From positions 37,634,501-37,698,500 of the forward strand of contig NC_088930.1 in the NCBI RefSeq assembly GCF_038396675.1: a DNA stretch of 64,000 nt. The letters run 5' to 3'. This document shows positions 1-14,699 of this stretch, in pieces (the stretch's first letter is position 1; each line of letters opens with the position of its first letter). The DNA comes from Hydra vulgaris. Lineage: Eukaryota > Cnidaria > Hydrozoa > Anthoathecata > Hydridae. Under the pieces are notes generated by a model that made no database searches, had not been told where the DNA came from, and saw only the letters and a list, made by a program, of their open reading frames with translations. The translations under genes and the position numbers were made by a program.

Positions 1-590
1 AACTGTGTTTGTTATTTTTAAAGTTTAACTTTTTTTACTAATGTAGGCAACTACTTAACTACTCTACGGTGTTTTACAGGATATAGCATGTAGGAATTTT
101 TTATTCCAGATCTAATAAACGATGAGAGGGTGTTAATGAAAGGGTGTATTGGTATAAATCAAAATCTCCTTCTCAACAAATCGAGATTTACTACATTTTT
201 TTAAAGGTCGACAATTTTTATAGTCTGTTTGGACTGAAAGTTTTTACTTTTATCAGTGACCGATATATATTTTCTAGTTTTTAAGTTCGATTTTTATTGT
301 TTTTTTATTTAGTTTAGAGATATAGTTTAGAGATATAGTTTTTTTATTGATAAAAAGTAAAAATTAATAAACGAGGATGAGTTTTGTCTACAATCTGTGT
401 CATAAAAACTTTTAAATTTTTTAAAAATTTAGATTTAAAAAATTAACTACACTCTACAAATAAACAAAATACGAACATTTTAAAATTCTATTCAAGTACA
501 TTCTTGTTAAGGGAACATATTTCTTACATCTTATAGCGATAATAAAAATTGAGCGCATAATTAAATTTATCTATTAAGTTTAACTGATAT
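1..590. other. AT-rich sequence without recognised gene
   Basis: No open frame or transposon end that I can support. It lies downstream, on the minus strand, of the small coding pieces at 0.6-1.2 kb, so it may be 3' flank or intron of that gene. Confidence 0.4.
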
Positions 591-752
591 TTATTTTATA
601 TGTTTACTTGACAGCTTATTGAGTTTTCTTTTCCTTCTAATTTTATTAAGTTTAGTACCGCTAAAGGTGTTTATATCAACATTATTTTGTTCCAAGAACT
701 CGCGAACAACTATGCTACCATTTGATCCCTGAATTTTGTATTTCTTTGCCAT
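591..752 (-). CDS. Small basic ORF, possible last exon of unrecognised gene
   Basis: A 53-residue minus-strand frame starts MAKKYKIQGSNGS, continues through an acidic/polar stretch (EQNNVDINTF) and ends in a lysine/arginine-rich tail (RRKRKLNKLSSKHIK) before TAA. The composition looks like real protein rather than AT-rich noise. An in-frame CAG at codon 8 could be a splice acceptor, so the methionine may not be the true start. It lies downstream of the broken exon at 1.24-4.8 kb on the same strand and could be its last exon. I do not recognise the family. Confidence 0.35.
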   Translation of the reverse strand: MAKKYKIQGSNGSIVVREFLEQNNVDINTFSGTKLNKIRRKRKLNKLSSKHIK

Positions 753-843
753 TGCGGAGAGGTTAATCTAAATTAATTATTGTTTTTAATTTTGCATTTC
801 TTTGCTAGTGCTGAGAGATTAATCTAAACTAATTATTATTTTT
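732..843. repeat. Diverged 56-bp tandem duplication
   Basis: Two adjacent copies (about 732-787 and 788-843) share the skeleton ATTTTGYATTTCTTTGC, then GAGAGRTTAATCTAAAYTAATTATTRTTTTT. The first copy contains the start region of the small minus-strand ORF, so the duplication may have copied an exon edge. Confidence 0.6.
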
Positions 844-951
844 AGTTTTATATATTTTATTTTATTTTGTATGCAGAAACTTTTGGTAGTTTGTTTATTC
901 CATTATATTGATCTACGTTATTTATTTAAATTACAAAAATTAATAAGATTT

Positions 952-1067
952 CTATACTTCAGAGTCTTTTTTCATTTCCTGTACTTCAATTAACATATTG
1001 ACTTTGTTAAAATCAATGTTGACCGGATTCGGAGAATGTCTTTTTCTCTTTTTGCCAATAGCATTGC
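952..1067 (-). CDS. Candidate second exon of unrecognised gene
   Basis: On the minus strand a pyrimidine-rich tract precedes alternative AG acceptors; using the one at 1069-1068 the phase-1 end of the upstream exon (donor GTAAGT at 1242-1237) joins into NAIGKKRKRHSPNPVNID, continuing to KKDSEV and a TAG at 954-952. The KKRKRHSP segment resembles a basic nuclear-localisation patch. Which acceptor is used (1069, or a few bases upstream) cannot be decided by eye. Family not recognised. Confidence 0.4.
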
Positions 1068-1242
1068 CTCTATAGTTACTTAAATAAATTGAAATTAGAC
1101 AAGTTTAGATATAGAAAGTTAAAAAAATAAAGTATAGGTATAAGAAAATCTTATTTAGATCATACCAATGATAACCACACAATAATTATGTATAATTAAA
1201 TAATAAAAAATGTAGTTTCTCATATCATTCCATTGCACTTAC

Positions 1243-1395
1243 TATTAAGAGACATTGTTCGTTTAACTGCATCTTGTTTAGATTCAAAGTGAAGGCTTGT
1301 GCGAATTTTTAAATAGGCTGACTTTGATTGACGAACACCAAACAAAGTATTAATGTCTTTGCTGTTCTTTTCCCATTGGCTTTCAATATTCGCTT
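1243..1395 (-). pseudogene. 3' half of first exon of unrecognised gene, beyond the transposon
   Basis: Reading the minus strand across one TTAA copy, the frame of the upstream half (ending RKSHRKL) continues without a shift into KANIESQWEKNSKDINTLF and on to AVKRTMSLN, then a consensus donor GTAAGT. That the frame resumes exactly at the target-site duplication is strong evidence that these two pieces were one exon before the insertion. The part beyond the donor turns into AT-rich intron-like sequence. Family not recognised. Confidence 0.6.
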
Positions 1396-1399
1396 TTAA

Positions 1400-4160
1400 G
1401 GGGGAACACTCCTCAAAAATTTATTTTCTAAAATATAGCATTACAAAAGTTGTTATATGTTTCAAATAGGAGGACATAAAATGTTAGGAAGATTTATCAC
1501 AAATAATGGCACCCCGTTGCCATGGCAACCTGGTAACTAGGGAAAAAAGTGAAATTAGTTCCCTCGCCCTGGCAAAGATTGGAGTTGATTAGAGTAATAT
1601 TTTTAGCTGATTTTTTCAAAACTTATAGAATATTGACAGATCTATGCAATAAGCAGACAGTTTTTTCTAACAACCTTTCTACCAGGTGTTATCCATGTTT
1701 GATTGTAGAAATAATTTTTAGCACAAAAATCACATACGTTTTTCAATATTTCTTCTGTTTAAAAAATGTTTTGAAAAAGTTGTCTGTTCATTGTATACAT
1801 CTTTATTAAAGGAAGCCTTCCTGAAAATTTCATACAAATCGGTCAAGCGGTTTTCAAGATATCTTTGCCGGGAGATTAAAAACCAGCGTTCTGAGAAAAA
1901 TGCAAATAAAGATAAAATTGGAAAAAAAAATGTTATAAAAACAATAGTAACTCAAAAAATACCATATATAAAAGTATGTTAACCATAGTTTTTAATCATG
2001 AAAACCAGCCTCATACATATTTCCTTCTTTCTGATCAAATTTATCAGATTTTTTATGTTTGCGTCCTCTCAAAATTTTCCTACGCTTCTTGATGGTATCT
2101 TTGTTTTTATACTCCGACATCCTGATTCTTCTCCGGTTCAAGTAATTGCAACTAGAAATGGTATGCTGTCCTGGTATCATAAATAGTTTTTCAAATATTA
2201 AAATACTAGACTTTAATCCTATATTAAAGGCTCCAATAGCATCATAGAGTCCAAACTTTAGCTGTGTAAGCGAAACATACTTTGACTTAGGTATTCTGGA
2301 CCATATCATTGCATTAAAGCTTTCGTTCTGATTCTGCGTTTTCCCATGAAGTAAACGGTTTAAATAAGAATCTGATGTTAATTCAGCATAAATGGGCTTC
2401 AATTTAAGAATAGTATCAATAGGAAGACCTATTCCTGGTTTATACTCATTTGTACCATTAGCTTTATCTCGATTGTATTTACACCAACTATCTTTACCGA
2501 CCGGACAATGCGGATAATGATAATTATTTTTCGATGAAGATGCAACATGAAATAAACTTGCTAAGGCTGAGGATCTCATACCTTCAAGGTTGCCACAATT
2601 TTGTCTAATAGAAATACCAAAATAATTTTGTAATCAATCAATTGTAGCATTTGTTAAACGGCCTTTACCATTTAAGCCCTTGACTTGTTTTTTTAATTGC
2701 CGACAGCGAGATCCAATACGCTTTTGAAAATGTCCAACGCAATCTAATTTAATTACTTCAACATCCTTGTATGTACTTTTAACAGTAGTGTAGCTCTTGC
2801 TATCCCCATCACCCAAATATTCTGTGTACCGTAATTTAAATTTCTCAAGAGAGCGATTAAATATATTTACAGCACCAACAGTTTCTATTCCACTAGCAGA
2901 TCCATCATAGTTTTTGTTACAAACATGTGTTTTTAATTCTGCTTGGTTTTGCTGCTTTGAATTGAGGATATTTCGATTTTCATCGCATATTTTACATTTC
3001 CTAGATAAGGCTTCGACATCTAAAACCTTCCCATTTTTTATGGACAATGCTGCCGTAACCCCATTGTGGGAACTATATCCCCTTTTTTTGCCATGTTCCA
3101 TCGACAGAAACTCCAATATCAACTACCTCATCAGGAGATTTGCCTTCCCTGAGTTCTTGTACAGCTTCATGCATAGTTTCATTAGATACTGTTTGCGCTG
3201 CGGTTACTAATTTATGTACAATAACATTGTAGCTTTTATTACATATTCCTCTTGGCATATTTATAAGAGTGGCAAACCGATGTAGACCATTTTGGCCCTG
3301 ACCCAGTGTTCTCATAGCATATACCACTCTTTTATTAACATCATATCCTTCTACATTTCTTGATGTGTAAAAGTCTAATTTAAATCCACAAATACAACCT
3401 ATAGATAATTTTGATGCAAATCCTTTGCAAGACTTTTTATTCTCGATTAAAGACAACAGAGGTTGCAAACATTCTGGACATCCAAGTTTATCAAATACGG
3501 AGGCAAGAATTTCCATATCAACAAATCTGTAGCCACTGACACATTTTGAGTGTTTACTCGGTACTATTATTGGTTTTACTTTTCTTTTTGATACACTTGC
3601 AAATACACTTTCACTATCAACATTATCAGCAGAGTCTGTCATATTTACACCATTACTATTAACACTATTTACATCAATATTTACACATTTTTCTTGTTTT
3701 CTTAAACCATAAAATGTACATTTACGTTTCTTAAGACGTTTCGTTGAAAATTTAACTCTACCACAACTATATTTCGACTTAAAGCTGTCCATTTTTCTTC
3801 ACTCGTGTGTAAATTAGCAGCTTAAAAGACGACTTACAATGAACAACACATAAAACACTTTTCTAAATATGTGGTTTTGAATCATGGCTTTAGAGATAGT
3901 AGAAAGTATTTATGATGAAACTGCAAAAAAAAATGGCATAAAGAGGGGACTATATGCATTTTTTTGATAATTTTCTTGTAACTAGGGGCGTTGCTAGGTG
4001 AGAATTGCAAACAGGTAGTCATACAAAAATGTCATTTATTTTACAAATAAAAGTTAATTTTGAATAATTTTTTCACCATTTAATTTTATAATAAATTTAC
4101 TTTTAGAATAGCTAAAAAAAAATAAATAAAAAAGAACGTTTTTTTTGAGGAGTGTTCCCC
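1400..4160 (-). mobile_element. TTAA-target cut-and-paste transposon (Kolobok-like), 2.76 kb
   Basis: The ends are terminal inverted repeats GGGGAACACTCCTCAAAAA (left end at 1400 with one extra G; right end inverted, finishing at 4160). Both sides carry TTAA (1396-1399 and 4161-4164), the target duplication known for Kolobok and piggyBac. The single gene runs on the minus strand and is a Mutator-like DDE transposase (entry 1992-3792), which does not look like piggyBac, so Kolobok-like is the best inference. It sits inside an exon of another gene. Confidence 0.75.
1992..3792 (-). pseudogene. Mutator-like DDE transposase of the TTAA element, frameshifted
   Basis: Three minus-strand frames join into about 600 residues. 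Residues 1-239 begin MDSFKSKYSCGRVKFSTKR and end at the catalytic-type block VSVDGTWQK; a shift in a run of seven A near 3084 moves to the next frame (GYSSHNGVTAALSIKNGKVL), which has a CKIC...C zinc-like cluster and a YLGDGDSKS block; one TGA (2634-2632) precedes the last part with QNQNESFNAMIW. DG in the first block, GDGD in the second and NESFNAMIW in the third are the expected positions of the DDE triad in the Mutator-like transposase domain common in Hydra and arthropods. The frameshift and stop make this copy inactive. It ends about 590 bp before the left terminal repeat. Confidence 0.75.
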
Positions 4161-4164
4161 TTAA

Positions 4165-4805
4165 CTTCCGGTGGGACTTTCGTAGTTGATTTTTTTTATC
4201 TGCAGAAGATAACTTTTCAGTCAAATTAGTTGAGGGCAAATTTGACAAAACCTTTAGAAACGGCGTGTCATAAAAAGAATCCCAAGACTTGTTGATGTTT
4301 GCCAAGACCAATTGGCATGTTTCTCTCATGTAAGGAAGCGAATTTTTAGTAAAAGGAATATCAACGCTTGAAATCTTGGTAGATAAATTGTTTTTCGTGT
4401 CTGCATTAGTTGTGAAAATATTGGTAATATCGCTATGCGGTGGTTGTGACTTTTTTGGCCGATGGTTTACCGAGCTGGGAAAAGTATTTACTGGGTTTTC
4501 ATCATTTTTACATAAATTACAACCATTAAGTGTATGTTCTTTTTGTATGAAAGGATTTAATTCATTTCATACATATTGAGAATAGCGTTTAGTAAATTTC
4601 TTTCTTTCGTCACCACACCATCGATGTTTTTTTAGAAATACTGCCAAATCATAAATTTTCGATAGAAATATTTTTCGTTCGTGTGAATGTGCTGGAATTG
4701 ACTATTAAAACGTTCATACCTTTTGCGTTTCATAGTAAAATGGATTTCTTCTAATCCTTTTAATACTTCAGATCTCATATAAAAACACTCAATAACTTTG
4801 GCCAT
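4165..4805 (-). pseudogene. 5' half of first exon of unrecognised gene, split by TTAA transposon
   Basis: Starting at ATG 4805-4803 the minus strand reads MAKVIECFYMRSEVLKGLEE, then RKRYERFNSQFQHIHTNE. A one-base shift near 4640 leads to KKHRWCGDERKKFTKRYSQY, a TGA near 4571, then an open frame containing NGCNLCKND and later MRETCQLVLANINKSWDSFY, ending RKSHRKL exactly at the TTAA of the insertion. Composition is protein-like and charged throughout. The frameshift and TGA suggest decay besides the insertion, unless they are sequencing errors. No known domain recognised; whether host gene or another transposon's gene is open. Confidence 0.55.
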
Positions 4806-4932
4806 ATTGATAAGAAATTACTTGTATCAACTTGTTTAAATCTATATTTAAGCTAATAAATTACCAAAAAAATTGCTTACAATTAAGCACTGTATTAGGC
4901 GCAAAAAAGAAGGATAAAAATTGAATGATCAA

Positions 4933-5268
4933 CATGGACTTATCTAGGACTTTGTCCAGGGAGGGGGGAATGTTGTCCGACCCGAAAAGAAAAAAAAAAG
5001 TTCCCTTTTTTTATAGATAAAACCACTGTTTCATATAATCATTTAGATGCAATGCTTTTAGAATAAAGGTTATTAGATACTTTGTTAATAAATATATTAA
5101 ACGGATTTAAAAAACTCAAAAAAAAAAAAAAAATGTTGCAGTAATATAACATAATTAGTAACAAGAAACATTTAAAAATTTTTTTTAATTTTATCAATAT
5201 TATTTTGAAGTTAGACATTTCTTACGGTGGTAGTTACACATTTTTACCCCCCTTTGAGTCCGCCCGTG
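4933..5268. mobile_element. Non-autonomous hAT-type MITE, 336 bp
   Basis: Flanked by a perfect 8-bp direct repeat ATGATCAA (4925-4932 and 5269-5276), the duplication length of hAT elements. Short, imperfect terminal repeats: left CATGGACTTATC, right end inverted CACGGGCGGACTC. No coding capacity. The family call rests mainly on the target duplication length. Confidence 0.6.
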
Positions 5269-5432
5269 ATGATCAATACTGTATACTTAAACTAAATTAA
5301 TCAGCGCCATTATTCATCATTGTTTTTAATAGCTCAATCAATTTTTTTTACAACAGTTAACAATATATTTTGTTTCATATCATAAACTTTTAGTGATTTT
5401 AAATCAATTGACTGGATGATTATTGTTAAAAC

Positions 5433-8179
5433 TAAGGGTGTTGTGATTAATCATTTTGAGAATTTTTTGATTAACGATTAATTGGTTTAAAAAAAACGAT
5501 TAATCGAATATTAATCGATTAATTTATGAAAAATAAAGTTTCCCTTTAATTACACAAGAAATAGCTTTACTTGAGTTTTTTTAATATAAATTAATTTTGT
5601 TTCAAAGTAATAAAACATTCTACTGTAATAAGAATGGTTATAATATTATAATGGTTAAAAGAAGCAAAGAATTTTAATTTATATAATTATTGAAAACATA
5701 ATAAGTTATTTAACTAATTCGTAATACATTAGTGAAAAACGTTTCAGATGTTCAAATATAAGTTTTATAAGAAATTTTTAATATAAACAAATTTAAATAA
5801 CGTTTATTTCATGTCCATTTTGTTCCTGTAAAAGATATGAGCGAAGAAAGCATAACGAATCAGTAGTTTCATCATTTAAGGATGTTCTCAATTTAGTTAC
5901 AAAAAGCCCTGCCGCACTAAAACATCTTTCAGCTTTGACCGACAATGGTGAAATAGTTAACAAAGCATTGTACATTTGTTCAAATAAATGACTTCCACTT
6001 CTTTTGTTAATTTTTTCAAAACTGCTTATTTCTTTTTTAATAGATGAAACGTTATTTTGAAAATTTACTACAGTTGAAACATAGCTGTTTTTTTTTAACA
6101 AAATGCGATTCGATTCTTTTCTTTTTGTCATATTTTCAGTACATTCATGAGTAGCCTCATCTTCTCGATTTAAACTATTTATTTCATTAACATTCTTATC
6201 AATGAGAAATAAACGATGAACAATTTCTTTAATTGTTAGAGCAATTTCCTTTCTTGTTGGTCGTTTTAATATTGCATTTTTTTGTGTACGTGCTTTTAGG
6301 TAAGTGTTGGGATCATCTAAATATTCCAACAGGCCTTCTACATTAATAATTCTTCGTTTAAATATTCTTTTACTTACTGCTTCAAAGAATTTCATACCAG
6401 TTTCACTTGATTGAGTTTTCAATTTAGAAATTAAAAATTCAAATATTTTTAAAGCATCAATTGTATTGCAATCTCGCCTTCCCAATGCAAGTGAACTTAC
6501 CTTAATGATTTCTAATGATTCTACAATTTCCTAAACCTGCTTAATTTCACAATTTGTTGGATACAAATGAATAACTGACAAATTTATTAGTACTGATTTT
6601 ATTATTTCTTTTAACTCCAAGAACCGCTTAAACATTGCCAACATTGAGTTCCAGCGTGTATGTACATCAATTATCATCACTTTTTCCTTTCTCAGTTTTT
6701 CTTGACACTCTCTTTGCAGGAAATCATTCTTTACAAGTGATTTTCTAAAAAAACGAGCAATTTTTCTAATTTTAGTTATTGCTGATGAAAAATCTTGATC
6801 AAATTCGATTTCATAATTGACAGGAGCTACTTCAACCCAACTTTGTCCTTCGCTTTTTTCAAAATCTTCCTCATCATCATCACATTTGTCACTTATTGAA
6901 GAGTTATCAAGTTCTGTTTCTAAATATTCGTCATCAGGTTCTACTAAATTTGCATGATTAGCATATAAAACATCTACCACAGCCAAATGTATGCCATGAC
7001 TATGACAAATTTGATGATAAATACCCATCAATCGTCCCATTTTTTTCATTACAGACGAACCATCTGTTGAAACAGCGATTATGTGGTTTTTGACCTGCAA
7101 ACCGAGCTCGCCTAGTTTTTTAATAACAATCTCAACTACCTTGGTAGCTGGCATTGTGTCTTTTATTCTTATCATACCAATACTAATCACATTTCCGTTT
7201 TTCATATGGATATTCATACCCATAAAACGTCTGTTTATTTTGGAGCTCCACTCGTCCAATGATAATGAAAATCTCTCATCATCTTCTATTCCCTTTTTTA
7301 AATCACTTTTTAACTTTTCTCTAATCTGGTTAGCATACTCAAGTGTAATACTTTTAATTCCTTGTCTTGTTAATGGCATTTTTAAACCTTGTGCTTTCCA
7401 TCCGTTGATAATTTCTTCACTATTTGCTAAAGTTGAAAACGGTATTTTATCTAAAGCTGTTAACTTTGCAAAAATTAACCCTGGACAAGAATTTGTTTTT
7501 TGAAAATAGGATGAAACTATCTTTTGAGAATTACTTTGTGCAACTAATAAGCTTCCTGAAGCAGGCTCTCATAGAAGGTTGTGTTTAAGTTGCATGTTGT
7601 ACATTAAGGATGTAGTTGATAAATACGATTTAAATTTGGTGTCACAATGCTTGTATTTTAAAGTTCGTGAATCGTTAATGTTTTATAATAAATGAACCGA
7701 AACCTTAGACTTTCTTTTTTTTGGCTGTACCCATATATCATTGGTGTTGCATATATTGTCTGATAAATCCTAAAATTATAATATAATTTATAAAAATCTT
7801 TGTAAGTACACTATAATTCAAAACAAAATACACATTCCCACAAAAATACATTCAAAAAGTTTATTATCAACATACCATTATGAGGTAAAACTCGAGAAAT
7901 AAAGTTTTTCTAAAAGTAATAAATCTAAATATTCAAGATGTTCTTGGAAATTATGGCTTATTTAGTTAGATCCGTGGTTTAACATGAAACAATTACTAAA
8001 TTTAGTGTCGACGATCCGGTGTATAAAGACGGTAAAACTCTAAAGTGCTTCTTTTATATAAAACCAAATCCTAATATAAAATGTCGATTAATCGTTCTAA
8101 TTTTTCGAATAATCGAATAATTAATCATATTAAAAAAAAAACGAATAATTGATTAATCGATTATTCGATAACATCCCTA
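5433..8179 (-). mobile_element. Complete but dead hAT transposon, 2.75 kb
   Basis: A perfect 8-bp target duplication GTTAAAAC lies at 5425-5432 and 8180-8187. Ends: left TAAGGGTGTTGTGATTAATC, right (inverted) TAGGGATGTTATCGAATAAT. Both subterminal regions are rich in clusters of ATTAATCG/CGATTAAT motifs (5475-5525 and 8080-8170), the kind of repeated subterminal site that hAT transposases bind. The single gene is a BED-finger hAT transposase on the minus strand. Confidence 0.85.
5793..7737 (-). pseudogene. BED-finger hAT transposase with in-frame stops
   Basis: The N-terminal part (about 7737-7560) reads IWVQPKKRKSKV, then YKHCDTKFKSYLSTTSL and NMQLKHNL, a BED zinc finger in which the first cysteine has become tyrosine; TAA and TGA stops interrupt it. 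From 7550 the frame is open through NSCPGLIFAKLTALDKIPFS and LSLDEWSSKINRRFMGMNIH (the SLDEWS block carries the first catalytic aspartate in hATs), VSTDGSSVMKKMGR and CHSHGIHLAVVDVL. A TAG at 6533-6531 interrupts; the rest ends with the hAT dimerisation block SPLSVKAERCFSAAGLFVTK, LRTSLNDETTDSL, FLRSYL. Loss of one zinc ligand plus three stops means no active protein. Confidence 0.85.
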
Positions 8180-8187
8180 GTTAAAAC

Positions 8188-10966
<2,779 letters not shown>

Positions 10967-13900
10967 AGTGCTGGATTACCCAGTAGGCCCGACTAGGGCA
11001 ATGTCTAGGGGCCCTTAAAAATTTTATAACCGTATTTTTTAACTTAAATAATACTTTCATATAGTATTTCATTGTGACTTAATATTGCAATTATTGCGAT
11101 TTTAACATTTAGATTTACTATTATTCTACTTTATTTATATAAATACTTAAAATATTTCTGTGCAATATAATCCTGCAATTAAGCAGATTATCTTTAAGTT
11201 TTTTGCGCTCTCATCTGTAAAGGCTTAAAAACATCCAGAATGTTTAGGAAGGCGAAGTAAATAAATTTTAAAGTATACATTGAAATTTATTTACATTTTA
11301 ATAAATAATTTTAATTAAATAAATTTCAAACTAGTTATTTTAATAACTACTCTGAAATTTAATTACTTTGCTGTTACTACTGCTATTGCTATTATAACTT
11401 TTTATTTGTTGCTTTTTATTTTATCCTTAGTATTGTTAAAAATTTGTTTTGTATTATCTATTATTTTTTTAGTTAAAGTTTTGAAAATGTGCGCGAAAAG
11501 TTGATTGCAGCGGTAGTGAGCTAAAACTTGAATGTAGTTTAAATCATAACAATAATCCATTGCAAGTTCTTTGAAGAAGTGTTAGTTTCGTTTTTCATGT
11601 TTACACAAATAAACTTATATGAGCAATGAACTTTTGTATCTAATTGTCTGAATAAGTTAGGTTTTATTGGAACATTTTCAATTTTTAATTCAATATGAAA
11701 ATTGACATTTGTTAATTTATGCGTTATTGTAGATTAAACCATGCCACGATCTTACCCAATAGGTCAAACAAAAGAAAACTAGCCGAGGAAAAAAAAACAA
11801 TTATGCTGCCTATTTAGCAAAAATTCCGAAATTAACTTTATTTTTCCAAGGATCTGATCCCCCATCTCTATCAGCCAGTGAAAACACTGAAACTGTTATT
11901 AATGAAATTGTAAAAAATTAATTATTACTTATTGTATGTTTCATTAAATTCTGAGCATTTTGAAATAGATATTTATAGCAGTGTCAGAAAAATTTGCAAG
12001 TTCAATCACAAACAGATAAAATTGACCATTTCGACAGCAGCAGTTCTCCTGCTTATCAAAATGAACCAAACCCTTAGAATGATTCAAGCTGTTCAAATGA
12101 TTTTGAGCAACACATAGTTAGATCTTATCCTCTTTCTTGCGGAAATGAATCTACTATTGAGAAGGACTGTCGTTCAATCAATCCTGGAAAGTAGGGCGAT
12201 TTTAATAAAGATGACGTCAGCCTTAGGATTAATTATGGTCCACAAGAGTGTCAAAATCATTCTGAACAGTTTGAGTGTTCTCGTAGATTTTACAATACAG
12301 AATCCAAAACACGATATTGTTCAGAGAGCACATTTTATGGGAAAAAAACAATTGGCGAAAGGTATTTGCGAGAATGGCTCATTTATTTCAAAACAACTGG
12401 TTGTGTGTACTGTTTCCCTTGAAAACTTTTGTGTCTTAATAAAAGTCAAACAAACTCGCGAGCGATGGATTTAATGATTGGAAAAATGTTTTTTAAATAC
12501 ATCAACATTAAAATGGATCTTTTCACAGAGAATGCATGTTGACATATATTCATAGAAAATAAAGCTCTGTTGTGTGTGACACACTTTAACTTCAATTCCA
12601 ATCGAAGCGAAATTACTGAAAAGAAGTATTGAAAAATATCATCATAATAATATATGAACGATGTTTACCTTTTCACGGAACAAATGAGCATTTTGGTAAT
12701 CTAGATAACAAAATTATTTGAGTTTGTTAGAACTTGTGGCTGAGTTTAAAGCATTTTCAAAAAATCGCATTGCAACATTTGCAGATAAAGGTAAAGGAAA
12801 TCCATTTTACTAAAAACACTATGCAAAGAGTTGATTAATATAATGGGAGAAAATATACGATCTCACATTAAACAAGAGATTTTAGTTGCTCGCTATTTTA
12901 GTTTTTCAGTCGATTCATTGTTTTAGTCAAATATTGCTCACATTGACCAACTGAGTATAGTTGCTCGATATTTTTTGCCTAATTACAGAAAGCCAGTTGA
13001 ACAATTTTTACTATTTTTAATTATAAAAAGTCACGTCGGCGCGTTATTTGCAGAACAGGTTTTAAAACTTTTAGGCAAGACTTGTCACTTAGATTTTAAA
13101 CATTGTAGAGTTCAGTCTTACGATGATGCCGCAAATATATCGGGAGTATACAGAGGGATGCAAGCGGTAATGTCAAATCTTAATGAGCATGCGGTATATA
13201 CCGCGTGCTACGTATTCATTGAACTTAATTGCACAAACTTCAGTACAATTCTGCTTGTTTACAGTTAATTTTTTTTCTAACGTGCAACTATTGTATACGT
13301 ATTTTTCAAATTCGACGCATCGCTGGGATGTCTTAAACAAAACATCGGGAACAAATAAGTATTTAAATTCTTGTCAAAAACGCGTTGAGAGGCTCACGCA
13401 AATGCCACTAAAGCAGTTCTCAATTCTTTCAAAGCAATTTTGACAGCATTGAATGAGATTTCGGAAGATCCCTCTCAAAAAAGTGATAAGTGAAGCTGAA
13501 TGTATAGCAAATAAAATTAGAAACTTTTGAACATGTCTTCATGCTCGTATTGTGGAGCAATATTTTAATTAGTTTTCGTTTGATAAGCAAAGCTCTTCAT
13601 TTAGAACGTATTGATTTCAAAACATGCACTTCGATATTGTCATCGTTAAAAAGTATGTTAGACAAATTGAAAGACATTTTTGATGAATTAGATAAAAAAA
13701 GCAAAATCAATCTTGCCAGGTATTAATTAAACAATTTTCCTAAAAAGAAGAACTTATACAAAACCTCATGCCCCGTACGTAATATTATCTGCTCAAGATA
13801 ATTTTTGCATCAATGGGTTAATAGTAATTATTGATAGGCTTAAGAGAGAGAGATTAATAGGCGAAGCAAAGTTTACTCAGAGGTTGGGGAGATGTTTTCT

Positions 13901-14334
13901 TTTTTGGCTAACTTTCGGAAAATGACTATTGACAGAAGGTTTCTCAGTTGGTTGGTTTTTTATTCTAACGGCTAGAAAGTTTTTTATACAGAATTAAGGC
14001 AATATCAGAAGCATGTCAAATTAAAATTTGAGTTAAAATCTAAGTTCTCTTATTCTAAACTTTACGAAACTTTGGTTCATGACAGCCTTACATCTGCTTT
14101 TTCGAACGTCGAAATTGCTCTTTGCATTTTTTGTAACATTTATGGTTACAAATTGTTTAAAAAGACAATAAATACCAGATTTATAACATAAAAGGCTTAT
14201 TTGCATTAGTAAATATTTACATTAATAAATGTACGTACTTTATTACTCAATAATTTTACAAAAATAACTTTTTTTAATGAAAAAATGGGGCCCCGATAAG
14301 TTCTAGTGCTCAGGGCCCCAGTTTTATTTCGGCA

Positions 14335-14337
<3 letters not shown>
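10967..14337 (+). mobile_element. TTF-type hAT transposon inserted in a (TA)n tract
   Basis: Left end AGTGCTGGATTACCCAGTAG (10967 onward), right end inverted CAGTGCCGAAATAAAACTGG (from 14337). Both ends have a GGGCCC-type subterminal block (TAGGGGCCC at about 11006, GGGGCCCC at 14287, GGGCCCC at 14313), typical of TTF/ZMYM-type hATs. (TA)n lies directly on both sides, so the 8-bp target duplication is hidden in the repeat. The internal gene is on the plus strand and decayed. Confidence 0.7.
11740..14160 (+). pseudogene. TTF-type zinc finger / hAT transposase, heavily decayed
   Basis: Starting near MPRSYPIGQTKEN at 11741, fragments in changing frames follow the usual order of TTF-finger hAT proteins: REWLIYFKTTGCVYCFP (about 12370-12420), then KQEILVARYFSFSVDSLF, IAHIDQLSIVARYFLPNYRK and KPVEQFLLFLIIKSHVGALF (about 12870-13040), CRVQSYDDAANISGVYRGMQ (13103-13165, the conserved QSYDxAANMSG block), VQLLYTYFSNSTHRWDVLNK (about 13280-13340). 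A C-terminal dimerisation trace (HDSLTSAFSNVEIALCIF) lies near 14080-14130. Many stops and frameshifts; clearly inactive. Confidence 0.75.
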
Positions 14338-14562
<225 letters not shown>

Positions 14563-14699
14563 GGAGGCATCGCTTTGAGGTGAGGGGGGGGGGGGTAGGG
14601 GAAATGCCCTCCTCAGTATCTTTGAAAGAGAAAGTTTATTATTCCATCATGCTTCTAAATAAAATATTCTATTGTAGCTACCAAATCTTTTTATTGATA

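Noticed and set aside
7081..7503. 140-residue plus-strand frame
   Set aside because: Antisense shadow of the hAT transposase, whose minus-strand frame has clear family motifs.
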